A stretch of DNA of 64,000 bases from Acidobacteriota bacterium (GTDB taxonomy: Bacteria > Acidobacteriota > Thermoanaerobaculia > UBA5066). Position 1 is the stretch's first letter, and the number at the start of each line of letters is the position of its first letter. The notes under the pieces are model-generated. The model worked only from the letters and a program-made list of their open reading frames with translations, searched no databases and was not told where the DNA came from. Made by a program: the position numbers and the translations under genes. The DNA lies in assembly GCA_029781975.1 (NCBI GenBank), contig JAKOVQ010000001.1, positions 38,891 to 102,890 of the forward strand, read 5' to 3'. Positions 42,904 through 50,347 of the stretch are shown one piece after another.

Positions 42904-44393
42904 TGGAAGACCTTCGTCAGCCGCGCCCGCGTCCCCGGGGTCAGCTTCGTCCGCCGGTACGCGTCGCCGAGCGCCCGGCCGACCTCGGAGAGGGTGGGGT
43001 AGGTGTGGATCGTGTCGGAGAGCTGCCCGAGCGAGAGCCCCCACCGCTTCGCCAGGACCAGCTCGGCGAGGAGGTCCCCCGCGTGCGGGTGGACGATCGA
43101 GGCCCCGAGGATCCGCCCCTTCGGGTCCGCGACCACCTTCGCGAACGTCCCGCCCGTCTCGCCGTCGCAGACGGCCCGGTCGTTCGAGTCGAAGTCGACC
43201 CGGAACGTCCGGAACTCGAGCCCCCGCTCCTTCGCCGCCTCCTCCGTCAGGCCGACGTGCGCGATCTCGGGCTCGGTGAAGGTCGTCCAGGGGAGGTTGT
43301 CGGCGTCGCAGGCGACGGTTCCGGGGAAGAGGGTGTTCCTCAGGACGACGCGCGCCTGGTGTCCCGCCCAGTGGGTGAAGAGCGGGCCGCCGGCCACGTC
43401 GCCGATCGCCCAGACGGACGGGACGTTCGTCCGGCAGCGTCGGTCCGTCGTGATTCCTTTGGGCCCGGCCTCGACGCCCGCGGCCTCGAGCCCCAGCCCC
43501 TCGACGTTCGGGCGGCGCCCCGCCGCCACGAGGATCTCGTCGACGACGACCACCGTCTCCGCGCCGCTCTCGTCGCGGACGGTCACGGCCTTGCGGCGGC
43601 CGATGCCCCCGGCTTGCGTCCCGGTGCCCGTCTCCCCTCGCGTCTCTACGCGCGTCTCCACACGCGTCTCCACGCGCGTCTCCACACGCACCGCCCGGCT
43701 CCGGTCGAGGATCGTCACCCCTTCCGCGCGCAGGCGTGCCGCGAGGACGGCCGCGACGTCCGGGTCCTCCCTCGGGCAGACGTGGGCGGACGACGAGACG
43801 ATCGTCACCTTCGAGCCGAGCCGCTGGAACGCCTGGCCCAGCTCGGTGCCGACCGGCCCGCCCCCCACGACGAGGAGCGCCCCCGGGAGCGTCTCGACGT
43901 CGAAGACCGTCTCGTTCGTCAGGAAGCCGGCCTCCGCGAGGCCAGGGACGTCGGGGACGCGCGGGCGCGACCCGGTGGCGAGGACGACGTGCCGCCCCCG
44001 GAGCCTCCGGTCGCCGACGGCGACGACGTGAGGCGACTCGAGCCGGCCGGCCCCCGGCACCACCTCCACGCCGAGGCCCGTGAACCGCTCCACCGAGTCG
44101 TGGGGGGCGATGAGCGCCTGGCAGGAGCGGACGTAGTCGAGGACGGCCCTGGCGTCCTGGGGGCCGGGCTCCCCGATGCCGCGCAGGCCGAAGCGTCCGG
44201 CCTCCCGCGCCTGCTGCACCACCTTCGCGACCTTCAGGAGCGCCTTGGAGGGGACGCAGCCGGTGTTCAGGCAGTCGCCCCCCATCCGGTGCCTCTCCAC
44301 GAGCGCGACGCGCGCCCCCAGGCCGGCGCCCCCGGCGGCGACGACGAGGCCGCCCGATCCCGCACCGACGACGACGAGATTGAATCGCTCCAT
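42888..44393 (-). CDS. Mercuric-reductase-like pyridine-nucleotide disulfide oxidoreductase
   Basis: 501 residues from ATG 44393. FAD-binding GAGSGG at 10-15, the redox pair GGDCLNTGCVPSK with Cys41 and Cys46, a second Rossmann (VVGGGPVGTELGQAFQRLGS), FAD-binding VWAIGDVAGGPLFTHWAGHQ and a C-terminal dimer domain (ASIVHPHAGDLLAELVLAKR) are all intact. There is no N-terminal HMA domain and no C-terminal CC pair, so mercury reduction is unlikely and a related dithiol/quinone role is more probable. A four-fold VETR insertion lies at about residue 236. Confidence 0.88.
   Translation of the reverse strand: MERFNLVVVGAGSGGLVVAAGGAGLGARVALVERHRMGGDCLNTGCVPSKALLKVAKVVQQAREAGRFGLRGIGEPGPQDARAVLDYVRSCQALIAPHDSVERFTGLGVEVVPGAGRLESPHVVAVGDRRLRGRHVVLATGSRPRVPDVPGLAEAGFLTNETVFDVETLPGALLVVGGGPVGTELGQAFQRLGSKVTIVSSSAHVCPREDPDVAAVLAARLRAEGVTILDRSRAVRVETRVETRVETRVETRGETGTGTQAGGIGRRKAVTVRDESGAETVVVVDEILVAAGRRPNVEGLGLEAAGVEAGPKGITTDRRCRTNVPSVWAIGDVAGGPLFTHWAGHQARVVLRNTLFPGTVACDADNLPWTTFTEPEIAHVGLTEEAAKERGLEFRTFRVDFDSNDRAVCDGETGGTFAKVVADPKGRILGASIVHPHAGDLLAELVLAKRWGLSLGQLSDTIHTYPTLSEVGRALGDAYRRTKLTPGTRARLTKVFQWLRR
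43639..43686. repeat. 12-bp tandem repeat, four copies
   Basis: Units CGCGTCTCTACG, CGCGTCTCCACA, CGCGTCTCCACG and CGCGTCTCCACA, in frame, encode VETR four times inside the flavoenzyme. It is probably a slippage-prone surface loop. Confidence 0.9.
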
Positions 44394-44485
44394 CTTTCGC
44401 GCTCTCCTGGCCCCCGGCCCCGGGGGAGATCCCGTCACGGGTCCGTCTTCTAACTTGCGATCCCGATTCGCTATGATGCCCGGCC

Positions 44486-44911
44486 GTGCCCGATCGGTTC
44501 CGTGCCCCCGCCTTCGCCCTCCTCCTCGTCGCCGCCTCCCTCGCCGCGGCGCTCCCGGCGCGGGCGGACGAGTCGCCGCTGAAGGTCACCGACATCGCCG
44601 TCTGCCGCGACGTGGTGGACCGGGGGTGCGACAGCGAGGGGAGGACCTTCGGGCCCGACGTCGACTCGGTCGCCTTCCTCACGAAGGTCGAGGGGGCCAC
44701 GGGCGAGGCGTTCGTGGAGCACGTCTGGAGCTTCGAGGGGAGGGAGGTCCGCCGCGTCCGGCTCCCCGTCCGCGGGCCGAAGTACCGGACCTGGTCGACC
44801 AAGCGGGTGAAGGGGCTGCCGGGGAGATGGAAGGCGGAGGTCTTCGACCCGGTCGGGCGTTCGCTCGGCGCGGTGGAGTTCGTCGTCCAGCCGCCGCGGA
44901 TGGACCAGTAG
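44486..44911 (+). CDS. DUF2914-domain secreted protein
   Basis: 141 residues from ATG or GTG at 44486. A signal peptide (APAFALLLVAASLAAALPAR, ADE) precedes a beta-sandwich of the DUF2914 type: FVEHVWSFEGREVRRVRLPV, then RTWSTKRVKGLPGRWKAEVF. DUF2914 proteins are exported and of unknown function. It ends 77 bases before tRNA-Val. Confidence 0.82.
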   Translation: MPDRFRAPAFALLLVAASLAAALPARADESPLKVTDIAVCRDVVDRGCDSEGRTFGPDVDSVAFLTKVEGATGEAFVEHVWSFEGREVRRVRLPVRGPKYRTWSTKRVKGLPGRWKAEVFDPVGRSLGAVEFVVQPPRMDQ

Positions 44912-44948
44912 GCGCGGCCCGCGCCCGCGGGCGGCGGGGCGTTCGTCC

Positions 44949-44978
44949 TTGACTTCGCGGCCGCCGCCCGGCTAGCTT
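44949..44978 (+). promoter_or_regulatory. Likely promoter of tRNA-Val
   Basis: -35 TTGACT (44949-44954), 18-bp spacer, -10 TAGCTT (44973-44978), ending ten bases before the mature tRNA 5' end. Confidence 0.6.
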
Positions 44979-44988
44979 GGCTCCTCGT

Positions 44989-45064
44989 GGGAGGTTAGCT
45001 CAGCCGGTAGAGCGCCTGTCTTACACGCAGGATGTCGTCGGTTCGAGTCCGGCACCTCCCACCA
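44989..45064 (+). tRNA. tRNA-Val (anticodon UAC)
   Basis: 76 bases including an encoded CCA. The acceptor GGGAGGT pairs with ACCTCCC; the D arm TAGCTCAGCCGGTAGAGC and T-arm loop GTTCGAGTCC are standard; anticodon TAC is at 45022-45024 in loop CTTACAC. Its 3' half (45020-45064) is the attachment site of element 2, and integration has left the gene intact. Confidence 0.97.
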
Positions 45065-46419
45065 TCTAACCCCTTGCCCGCGCTGCCACTTGCGGCCGCG
45101 GCCGCGGCCGGGCGCTCGGGCTCCGGGGCCTCGGAGTTCGCGGCGGAGTTCGAATCGCTCGATTGGGAGAGGGCCTCGACGACGACCCGGAGGGACTCCT
45201 CGGACGGCCGGGCGTAACGCTCCGCCATCCTCGTCGAGGAGTGTCCGAGGACGCGGGCGATGATCTGAATGGAGACACCCCGGGACGCCAGCCGCGACGC
45301 CAGCGAGTGCCGGAGGTCGTGGAAGCGGAACCGGCGCTCGATCCCCGCGAGCGCCTTCGCCAGCTCGAAGTAGCGGACGACCGTCCCGAGGGGGATCGGA
45401 GCGCCCTCCTCGGTCAGGAAGACGCGCGCCCCGACGACGTCGCGGCCCTTGCACTCGTCGAGCGCCGCCCGGCACGCGGGCGAGAGCGGGATTGTCGCCT
45501 CGACCTTCGTCTTCGTCCGCGGGACGCGAATCCATCCCTCGCGGAGGTTGACGTCGGACCACCTCAGCCCGAGGAGATCGCCGCGCGAGAGCCCCGTCTC
45601 CAGCGCGACGACGAACAGAGGGCGGAGCCAGCGGAACCGCGCGAAGTAGAAGTCCGACCCCTCGCTCCCCGGCGCGATCGACCCGCCGAACGCTCGCGGG
45701 ACGGCGTAGCAGGGGCTCGCGACGACCTTCCCGCGGACCTTCGTCCGGGCGAGCCGGCGGTCGAACGCGGCCCGGTCGTCGAACGCGCCGAGGAACGCGG
45801 CGCGCTCCTCGTCGCTCAGCTCCAGCCGGAGCGCCGGGACCTTCTCCATCGGCAGCCGGCGGCGGAGCGGGTAGCGGTCGATCTCCTCGCGGTCGAGCGC
45901 GTCGCGGAGGATCTTCCGGAGCGTGGTCAGAGTGTTGTTGATCGTCCACGGCGAATACGCGCCCTTGAACCGGCGCCGGAGCGTCCTCTCGCCGCGCTTG
46001 TACCTCACGTCGAGGTCGTAGCCGTCGCGGCGCATGAACCCGACGAGGTCGCGCACCGCGGCGTCGTTGATCTTCGAGAGCGGCGTGTCCCCGAGGTAGC
46101 GGAGCAGGCGGGCGACGGCGTCGTCGACCGCGCGCGCGCCGGACGGCGAGAGCGCGGCTCGGATCGCTGCGCCGTGCGCGGCGTAGTACGTGCGGAGCGT
46201 GTGAGGGACGCGGGCCGGCCGGTCGGCGAGCGCGGCCGCCCGGAACCGGCGCCACTCCTCAAGAGCGGCGTCCCTCGTGTCGGCCTCGACCGTCGTCCGG
46301 CGGCGGACCTTGGCGCGCGTCCCGGGGACGATTACCTCGAACCGCGCGACCTTGGTCCGCGGGTCCCACTCGAACCCCGGGAGCCTGATCCCTCCGCCCC
46401 TTCCTCGCGTCTTCCTCAT
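44995..46419 (-). CDS. Tyrosine recombinase/integrase of element 2
   Basis: 474 residues from ATG 46419, with GAGGAGG upstream on the minus strand. A core-binding domain (about 75-190) and catalytic domain (about 198-415) carry Arg279 (GLSRGDLL), Lys302/304, His367 and Arg370 (FHDLRHSLASRL), His393 (LGHSS) and Tyr402 (AERYARP). A disordered Ser/Ala tail follows. The frame runs through attL and stops inside the tRNA gene, so the last 20 or so residues (CRTRTDDILRVRQALYRLS) are antisense to the tRNA. Excision would alter the C-terminus; those residues are probably dispensable. Confidence 0.95.
   Translation of the reverse strand: MRKTRGRGGGIRLPGFEWDPRTKVARFEVIVPGTRAKVRRRTTVEADTRDAALEEWRRFRAAALADRPARVPHTLRTYYAAHGAAIRAALSPSGARAVDDAVARLLRYLGDTPLSKINDAAVRDLVGFMRRDGYDLDVRYKRGERTLRRRFKGAYSPWTINNTLTTLRKILRDALDREEIDRYPLRRRLPMEKVPALRLELSDEERAAFLGAFDDRAAFDRRLARTKVRGKVVASPCYAVPRAFGGSIAPGSEGSDFYFARFRWLRPLFVVALETGLSRGDLLGLRWSDVNLREGWIRVPRTKTKVEATIPLSPACRAALDECKGRDVVGARVFLTEEGAPIPLGTVVRYFELAKALAGIERRFRFHDLRHSLASRLASRGVSIQIIARVLGHSSTRMAERYARPSEESLRVVVEALSQSSDSNSAANSEAPEPERPAAAAAASGSAGKGLDGGRCRTRTDDILRVRQALYRLS
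45020..45064. repeat. attL of element 2 (3' half of tRNA-Val)
   Basis: 45 bases from the anticodon loop to CCA, identical to 55653-55697. Confidence 0.95.
45132..45154. repeat. Left arm-type site, element 2
   Basis: 23 bases with two CGGAGTTCG-type units; 22 of 23 match 55539-55561 in the same orientation. It lies within the integrase 3' end. Confidence 0.6.
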
Positions 46420-46598
46420 TGTGGTTCCTCCTCTCTCTGCCGGCTCGGGCCTAGCGGCGGGTCGTCGTCCGCCGGGTCGAACCCGAGGACGATGAGCACG
46501 TTCGCCGGAGTCACGTCCGGCTCCTCGTCGTCGTCGTCGTCGACCGGCACGGGGCTCTCGTCGATGCGGCCGAAGTGAAGGCGCGGGAGCTGGCTCAC
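46416..46598 (-). CDS. Small acidic protein, 60 residues
   Basis: GTG 46598; the stop overlaps the integrase ATG by three bases. It is acidic (ESPVPVDDDDDEEPDVTPAN) and shows no family. Coupling to the integrase suggests it is translated; it might modulate recombination. Confidence 0.45.
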   Translation of the reverse strand: MSQLPRLHFGRIDESPVPVDDDDDEEPDVTPANVLIVLGFDPADDDPPLGPSRQREEEPQ

Positions 46599-46610
46599 GG
46601 CGTCGCCCCG

Positions 46611-46895
46611 CTACGCTCCCTTCGCAGCCCGCCGCGTCGGCTTGCCCTTCCCGCGCCGCTGCACCTCCGCCGCGTCCACGGTGAGGGAGTTCGGCTGCTC
46701 GAACTCCTGGACCCCGAGTTCGAGGACGGGAACGAGGGCCGCAGGATGAAGCTCGCCGTCCGCGTGCACGATGTTGGTCGCCCCCAGGCCGAACCGCACG
46801 TAGAGGCCCCAATGGCCGCTCGTCGCGCCGACGTGCTTCACGAGCACCTCGGCGACCTCCTTCAGACTCATCGTGAACTGCTTGGGTGTGGCCAT
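46611..46895 (-). CDS. Hypothetical protein, 94 residues
   Basis: ATG 46895 with AAGGAG upstream. Alpha/beta sequence (MSLKEVAEVLVKHVGATSGH, WGLYVRFGLGATNIVHADGE) with a basic C-terminus (RRGKGKPTRRAAKGA). No family is recognised. Confidence 0.6.
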   Translation of the reverse strand: MATPKQFTMSLKEVAEVLVKHVGATSGHWGLYVRFGLGATNIVHADGELHPAALVPVLELGVQEFEQPNSLTVDAAEVQRRGKGKPTRRAAKGA

Positions 46896-46913
46896 GTCGA
46901 AGGCTCCTTAGTG

Positions 46914-47432
46914 TTAGTTGACTGCCGTCTTCCCGGTGAGCGCCGGGACCGGGGTCTGCCCCTGTCCGTTCGCCATCGCCGTCCCGATCCGGCTCAGGTC
47001 GGGCAGGCCGCACGCCGTCTGTACCCGCTCTCCGAGTGCAGCACGCACCTCGGCCGCCACCGTCCGCGCCCCCAGCGCCTCGGCGACGGCGGTCACGATG
47101 AACTGGTTCAGACTCGTCCCCTCCTTCGCGGCGACCTTCGCCGCGCGGGCGTACAGGCTCCGCGGCAGGCGGAGCGCGTACTTCCCGCTGGCCTCGTAGT
47201 CGGTCAGGGGCTCGGGGATCGGCGTCTTGGAGTCGAGGCACGCGAGGAGCCAGCTCTCCGCCGCGCGTTCGAGGTTGCGGTACGTCTCCTCGGGGCTGTC
47301 CCCTTCGGAGAAGCAGCCCGGGAATTCGAGGATCTCCGCGGAGTAACCCCCGCCCTCCTGAGGAATCAGGATCCGCGAATACGAGCGGCTCAAGTACTTT
47401 GCGACCTCGCTCTGTTCAACCTTCTTCGGCAT
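46914..47432 (-). CDS. hicB: HicB-family antitoxin with ribbon-helix-helix domain
   Basis: 172 residues from ATG 47432 (a start at 47453 would add seven). The HicB partial RNase H fold is at about 15-75 (YSRILIPQEGGGYSAEILEF, PGCFSEGDSPEETYRNLERA), followed by an RHH DNA-binding domain (KYALRLPRSLYARAAKVAAK, EGTSLNQFIVTAVAEAL) and a 50-residue tail of unknown role. It overlaps the toxin gene by 17 bases, in the order toxin-antitoxin. It should bind the palindrome at 47730-47749 and repress the pair. Confidence 0.85.
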   Translation of the reverse strand: MPKKVEQSEVAKYLSRSYSRILIPQEGGGYSAEILEFPGCFSEGDSPEETYRNLERAAESWLLACLDSKTPIPEPLTDYEASGKYALRLPRSLYARAAKVAAKEGTSLNQFIVTAVAEALGARTVAAEVRAALGERVQTACGLPDLSRIGTAMANGQGQTPVPALTGKTAVN

Positions 47433-47730
47433 CGTCCTCTCCCGCATTCGCATCGCGAAGCTCGTTCTCCCACCGGTCCAAGTCCCCTTCGAGCTGGTTC
47501 AAGATGTTGCAGGCCGTCCCTATCCTTAGGGTCTTCCCCGGGTGGCCGGGGATGGAGAGCGGCAACCAGCCCGGTGCCTCTCGGACGAACGTCGGCTCGC
47601 TTCCACGGTTCGCCCTCTTCCGTCCCAGCTTCTTCGCGAACCCCTCCAGGTCCGACGAACGAAGCGACCTCCTCCGTGCCCTGAGCCCCGCGAGTTCAAG
47701 CCGGAGGTCCCGGAGCCGCTTCGGCGTCAT
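47416..47730 (-). CDS. hicA: HicA-like toxin, divergent
   Basis: 104 residues from ATG 47730. A helical N-terminus leads into a HicA-like part (about 25-85): SSDLEGFAKKLGRKRANRGS, then LSIPGHPGKTLRIGTACNIL ending in NQLEGDL. The second half fits the HicA pattern TVPxHxGKxxxxGTxxxILxQ, but where HicA has its catalytic GSHxxY this reads GSEPTFV (Glu for His). I believe related E-type homologues exist, so it may be a distinct subfamily rather than a dead toxin. mRNA cleavage is therefore uncertain. Confidence 0.7.
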   Translation of the reverse strand: MTPKRLRDLRLELAGLRARRRSLRSSDLEGFAKKLGRKRANRGSEPTFVREAPGWLPLSIPGHPGKTLRIGTACNILNQLEGDLDRWENELRDANAGEDDAEEG

Positions 47731-47749
47731 GATATCGTCGACGATATCA
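47730..47749. promoter_or_regulatory. Perfect 20-bp palindrome, HicB operator candidate
   Basis: TGATATCGTCGACGATATCA, abutting the hicA ATG and covering its -10 region. Its position fits autorepression. Confidence 0.75.
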
Positions 47750-47768
47750 CTCGGCCCGGGGGTGTCAA
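47741..47768 (-). promoter_or_regulatory. Promoter of hicAB
   Basis: -35 TTGACA (47763-47768), 16-bp spacer, -10 TATCGT (47741-47746). The predicted transcript start is about four bases before the ATG, so the mRNA is leaderless or nearly so. Confidence 0.6.
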
Positions 47769-48187
47769 GGGAGCTCCCTCCCCAGCACCTCCCGCACCTC
47801 GTCCCCGGTCATCCCGAACCTCTCCGCGCCCGGCCTCCAGCGCATGAGGAGCGCCGTGGCGAGCCTCGCCACGTCCTCGGCGCGCTCCTGCACGAGGTCC
47901 CGCGCCCGGAGCACGGCCTCGACGCCGAGGTCCTCGCGGTCCTCGCATAGGGCGCGTGCCTCTTCGACGTCGGTCGCGCACTGCTCGAAGTCGGCCCCGG
48001 CCGCCAGCGGCGCCAAGTAGCCGACCGCGAGCGCGGCGGCGTCCGCGGCGGCCCCCCGGACGGTCACGCGGGAGGTGCCGCCGGGGCGGACCTCGATGCG
48101 TTGCACCTCCGCGCCGACGGCGTGGAAGACGACCGCGTGCCGCGCCTCGTGGAGCACCGTCGCGACGAGCGAGTGCGGGGGGGTCAC
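47765..48187 (-). CDS. Stand-alone FtsH-peptidase(M41)-like protein
   Basis: 140 residues from GTG 48187, overlapping the resolvase stop (GTGA). HEARH (His13-Glu14...His17) in TVLHEARHAVVFHAVGAEVQ matches the HEAGHA zinc site of the FtsH peptidase domain, followed by VRPGGTSRVTV and an acidic helical part. There is no AAA ATPase domain. It may be a zinc protease acting on a host or phage protein, or an inactive binding module; the third metal ligand is not certain. Confidence 0.65.
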   Translation of the reverse strand: MTPPHSLVATVLHEARHAVVFHAVGAEVQRIEVRPGGTSRVTVRGAAADAAALAVGYLAPLAAGADFEQCATDVEEARALCEDREDLGVEAVLRARDLVQERAEDVARLATALLMRWRPGAERFGMTGDEVREVLGRELP

Positions 48188-48879
48188 GCGCCGGCCCTCC
48201 GGACGATGTTCGCGATCGTCTGCTGATTCCACGCCTTGCCGGTCGGCGACGGGATGCCGGCGCCGTTCAGTTCGCCCGCGATCGCCCGGAGCGTGGCGCC
48301 CTCCGCGCGCCGGCCGAGGATGCGCTCGACGATCGGCGCCTCGGACGGCTCCGGTTCGAGGCGGCCGTCCTCGCCGATGCGGGAGCCGAACGGCGGCGGG
48401 CCGGCCGGGAGCCCCTTGGCGCGCCGCTGCGCGTTCCAGGCGGCCATCCGCTGCGACGTCCGGATGCGCTCCAGCTCGGCGAGCATCCGGTCGACGGCCT
48501 GACGAATCGGGTCGTCCTTCACCTCGGCGACGACGTCGACCCTCCCGCCGGCTCGCCTCACCTCGACGCGGATGTGACCGGCCTCGTCGACGCTCCGGGC
48601 GAGGCGGTCGGCGTGGCAGCACACGAGGACGTCCGCGCGGCGAGCCCGGACGGCGTCGAGTGCCTCGCGGAGCCCGGGACGGCCGTCCTCACCCTTCCCG
48701 CCGCTGATTCCCGCGTCCTCGGCCATCCCGGCGAGGTCGTACCCGGAGAGGACGCAATGCCGGGCGATCGTCTCGCGCTGCGCTTCGAGGCTTCCGCCCT
48801 CCTCGACCTGCTTTGACGTGCTGACGCGGACGTACCCGTACGCCCGGGGCCGCTTGGGGGAGGCGAGCTTCCTTGCCAC
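48184..48879 (-). CDS. Serine recombinase of element 2
   Basis: 231 residues from GTG 48879. The nucleophile Ser20 lies in YGYVRVSTSKQ; ISGGKGEDGRPGLREALDAV and CCHADRLARSVDEAGH follow. A C-terminal recombinase/HTH part is present (GATLRAIAGELNGAGIPSPT, GKAWNQQTIANIVRR). The start is supported by a promoter whose start point falls on the GTG. Counterpart of the element 1 resolvase. Confidence 0.9.
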   Translation of the reverse strand: MARKLASPKRPRAYGYVRVSTSKQVEEGGSLEAQRETIARHCVLSGYDLAGMAEDAGISGGKGEDGRPGLREALDAVRARRADVLVCCHADRLARSVDEAGHIRVEVRRAGGRVDVVAEVKDDPIRQAVDRMLAELERIRTSQRMAAWNAQRRAKGLPAGPPPFGSRIGEDGRLEPEPSEAPIVERILGRRAEGATLRAIAGELNGAGIPSPTGKAWNQQTIANIVRRAGA

Positions 48880-48885
48880 GCCTTC

Positions 48886-48914
48886 AATGTACGCCCGGAC
48901 CCGCCGCTTGTCAA
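48886..48914 (-). promoter_or_regulatory. Promoter of resolvase 2
   Basis: -35 TTGACA (48909-48914), 17-bp spacer, -10 TACATT (48886-48891). The predicted start coincides with the GTG at 48879 (leaderless). Confidence 0.65.
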
Positions 48915-48968
48915 CGGTCGGTCCCGACTCTTTACCGCCGCCGCCCCTCGGCGCCGACCGCTTGCCCC

Positions 48969-49160
48969 TCACGCCCCCTCCGCGCCCCGCGGCGGCCTCG
49001 GCCCCTCGCCCTCGGCCCATTGCCGGGGATTCTCCTCCTCGCCCCGCCGTCGGTCGCGTTGCCTCAGCCACTTGGCGAGCCTCTTCCTCTCGTTCTCCAG
49101 CCTCCGCGTCGCCCTCGCGATCGCGTCGGCCTCGCTCAGAACGGGCTCGGGTCGTTCCAT
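48969..49160 (-). CDS. Small charged protein, 63 residues
   Basis: ATG 49160 has GGAGGGG upstream and overlaps the previous gene by 25 bases. A helical basic stretch (ARATRRLENERKRLAKWLRQ) precedes a Glu/Pro/Gly tail. Function is unknown. Confidence 0.5.
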   Translation of the reverse strand: MERPEPVLSEADAIARATRRLENERKRLAKWLRQRDRRRGEEENPRQWAEGEGPRPPRGAEGA

Positions 49161-49801
49161 CGTCCCCTCCTCGCGGCGATCGGCAGCCCGTCGTCGCCCA
49201 TCCCGTCGGGCTCGGCCGGCGCCACGCCGAATACCTCGCCGAAATCAGTGATGACCCTCGGCCCCGTCGGCGGCCGCGGGGCACGCGGCGGGGCGGCGCG
49301 CCCCTCCGGCTCGGGCAGGGCGAACCGCCGCTCCCTCGGCGGGGCGGGCTCGGCGGCCGGCTCGGGCGCCGCGCCCCCGACGTCGCACCTCGGCGGCGGG
49401 GCGGGGGGCTCGGGCTCCCTCGGCGGAGGGGCGGCCGGCAGGCGCGGGGGCTCGGGCTCCCTCAGCGGAGCGACCTCGACGTCGCACCTCGGCGGCGGGT
49501 AGACAGGATCGGGCTCGGACGGAGCGACGTCGGGGGCGGAGTCGCCCCACCCCTCCGCGATCATCGCGAGCGCCTCCCGCCGCACGAACCCGCGAGGCAG
49601 CCGCCCACCGTTTGCCCGCCTCAGCTCGGCGAGGTCGCGCCGCGCGGCCCGCTCGTCCTCGACGGCGCCGGCTCGGCGCTCCGGGTCGGCCAGGTCGGCG
49701 CGGTGCCGGGCGTCCGCCTCGCGGAGGAACCGCCCGACGAGGCGGTCGACGACGAGCCGCTCCAGCGCCGCGCGCCGACGAGGGGGCAGGGTCGCGATCA
49801 C
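49136..49801 (-). CDS. Pro-rich repeat protein, 221 residues
   Basis: GTG 49801 overlaps the zinc/HTH stop (GTGA). An N-terminal helical part (LPPRRRAALERLVVDRLVGR, then ADLADPERRAGAVEDERAAR) is followed by a long Pro/Glu/Arg linker with repeated PPPRCDV and PREPEPP units (a 22-base repeat, 49379-49400 and 49479-49500) and a short C-terminal module (GPRVITDFGEVFGVAPAEPD). Function is unknown; possibly a scaffold or adaptor of the zinc/HTH protein. Confidence 0.6.
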   Translation of the reverse strand: MIATLPPRRRAALERLVVDRLVGRFLREADARHRADLADPERRAGAVEDERAARRDLAELRRANGGRLPRGFVRREALAMIAEGWGDSAPDVAPSEPDPVYPPPRCDVEVAPLREPEPPRLPAAPPPREPEPPAPPPRCDVGGAAPEPAAEPAPPRERRFALPEPEGRAAPPRAPRPPTGPRVITDFGEVFGVAPAEPDGMGDDGLPIAARRGRWNDPSPF

Positions 49802-50220
49802 GGCTCGCCCCCGAGTATCCGGCGCACCTCTGCGGCGAGCTGCTCGTCGTCGAGGAGCGGCTCGACCTCCTCCTCCCGCGCCGCGGCGGCGAGGTCGCCG
49901 AGCTTCGCGACGACGTCCAGGAGGAGCTTGACGCCCGCCATCGCGGCCCTCGTGTCGCCCTCGGCCTCGGCCTGCCGCGCGATCCGCCGCGCGTCGGCCT
50001 CCAGGCCGCGGACCTTGTCGAGGACCGACTCGGCGCGGACGTCCTCGGCCCGCGCGGCGGCCCACGCGAGCGCCCGGGGGATGTGCGGCCGGTGCCGGTC
50101 GACGGCGGACTTCGACGTCCCGAAGCGTCCCGCCACGTCCCGGCAGCTCGTCCCGGCTAGGAGCGCCTCGTCGATCTCGGCGCGCCTCGGGCTCCGGCAG
50201 AGCGAGCAGCGCTGCGCCAT
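49798..50220 (-). CDS. Zinc-finger/helix-turn-helix protein (terminase-small-subunit-like), element 2
   Basis: 140 residues from ATG 50220, with GGGAGGAGG upstream. Cys5-x2-Cys8 (CSLCRSPRRAEIDEALLAGT) and His43-x2-His46 (DRHRPHIP) bracket an HTH (CRDVAGRFGTSKSAVD); a helical segment (about 60-130) follows. Same layout and similar residues as the element 1 protein at 12943-13416. It is the first gene downstream of a large inverted repeat that it might bind. Confidence 0.7.
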   Translation of the reverse strand: MAQRCSLCRSPRRAEIDEALLAGTSCRDVAGRFGTSKSAVDRHRPHIPRALAWAAARAEDVRAESVLDKVRGLEADARRIARQAEAEGDTRAAMAGVKLLLDVVAKLGDLAAAAREEEVEPLLDDEQLAAEVRRILGGEP

Positions 50221-50237
50221 CGTTACCTCCTCCCGGC

Positions 50238-50346
50238 GGTGACTTCGGTGACTTCGGTGGGCATTTCTCTACTCCCTCCCCAAACATGCGCGGACATTCT
50301 TGGGATGACGGTATGGAGAGGTGCCACCAAAGTCACCGAAGTCACC
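50238..50346. repeat. Large inverted repeat with GTGACTTCG units
   Basis: Two 23-base arms (50238-50260, 50324-50346; 22 of 23 pair) around a 63-base, less GC-rich centre. Each arm holds two GTGACTTCGGTG-type direct units. It lies between the primase-polymerase stop and the zinc/HTH start, and is a candidate origin, packaging or operator site. Confidence 0.85.
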
Positions 50347-50347
50347 A

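Noticed and set aside
42888..44393. Mercury resistance (merA)
   Set aside because: No HMA domain, no C-terminal vicinal cysteines and no merR/merT/merP nearby; annotated only as merA-like.
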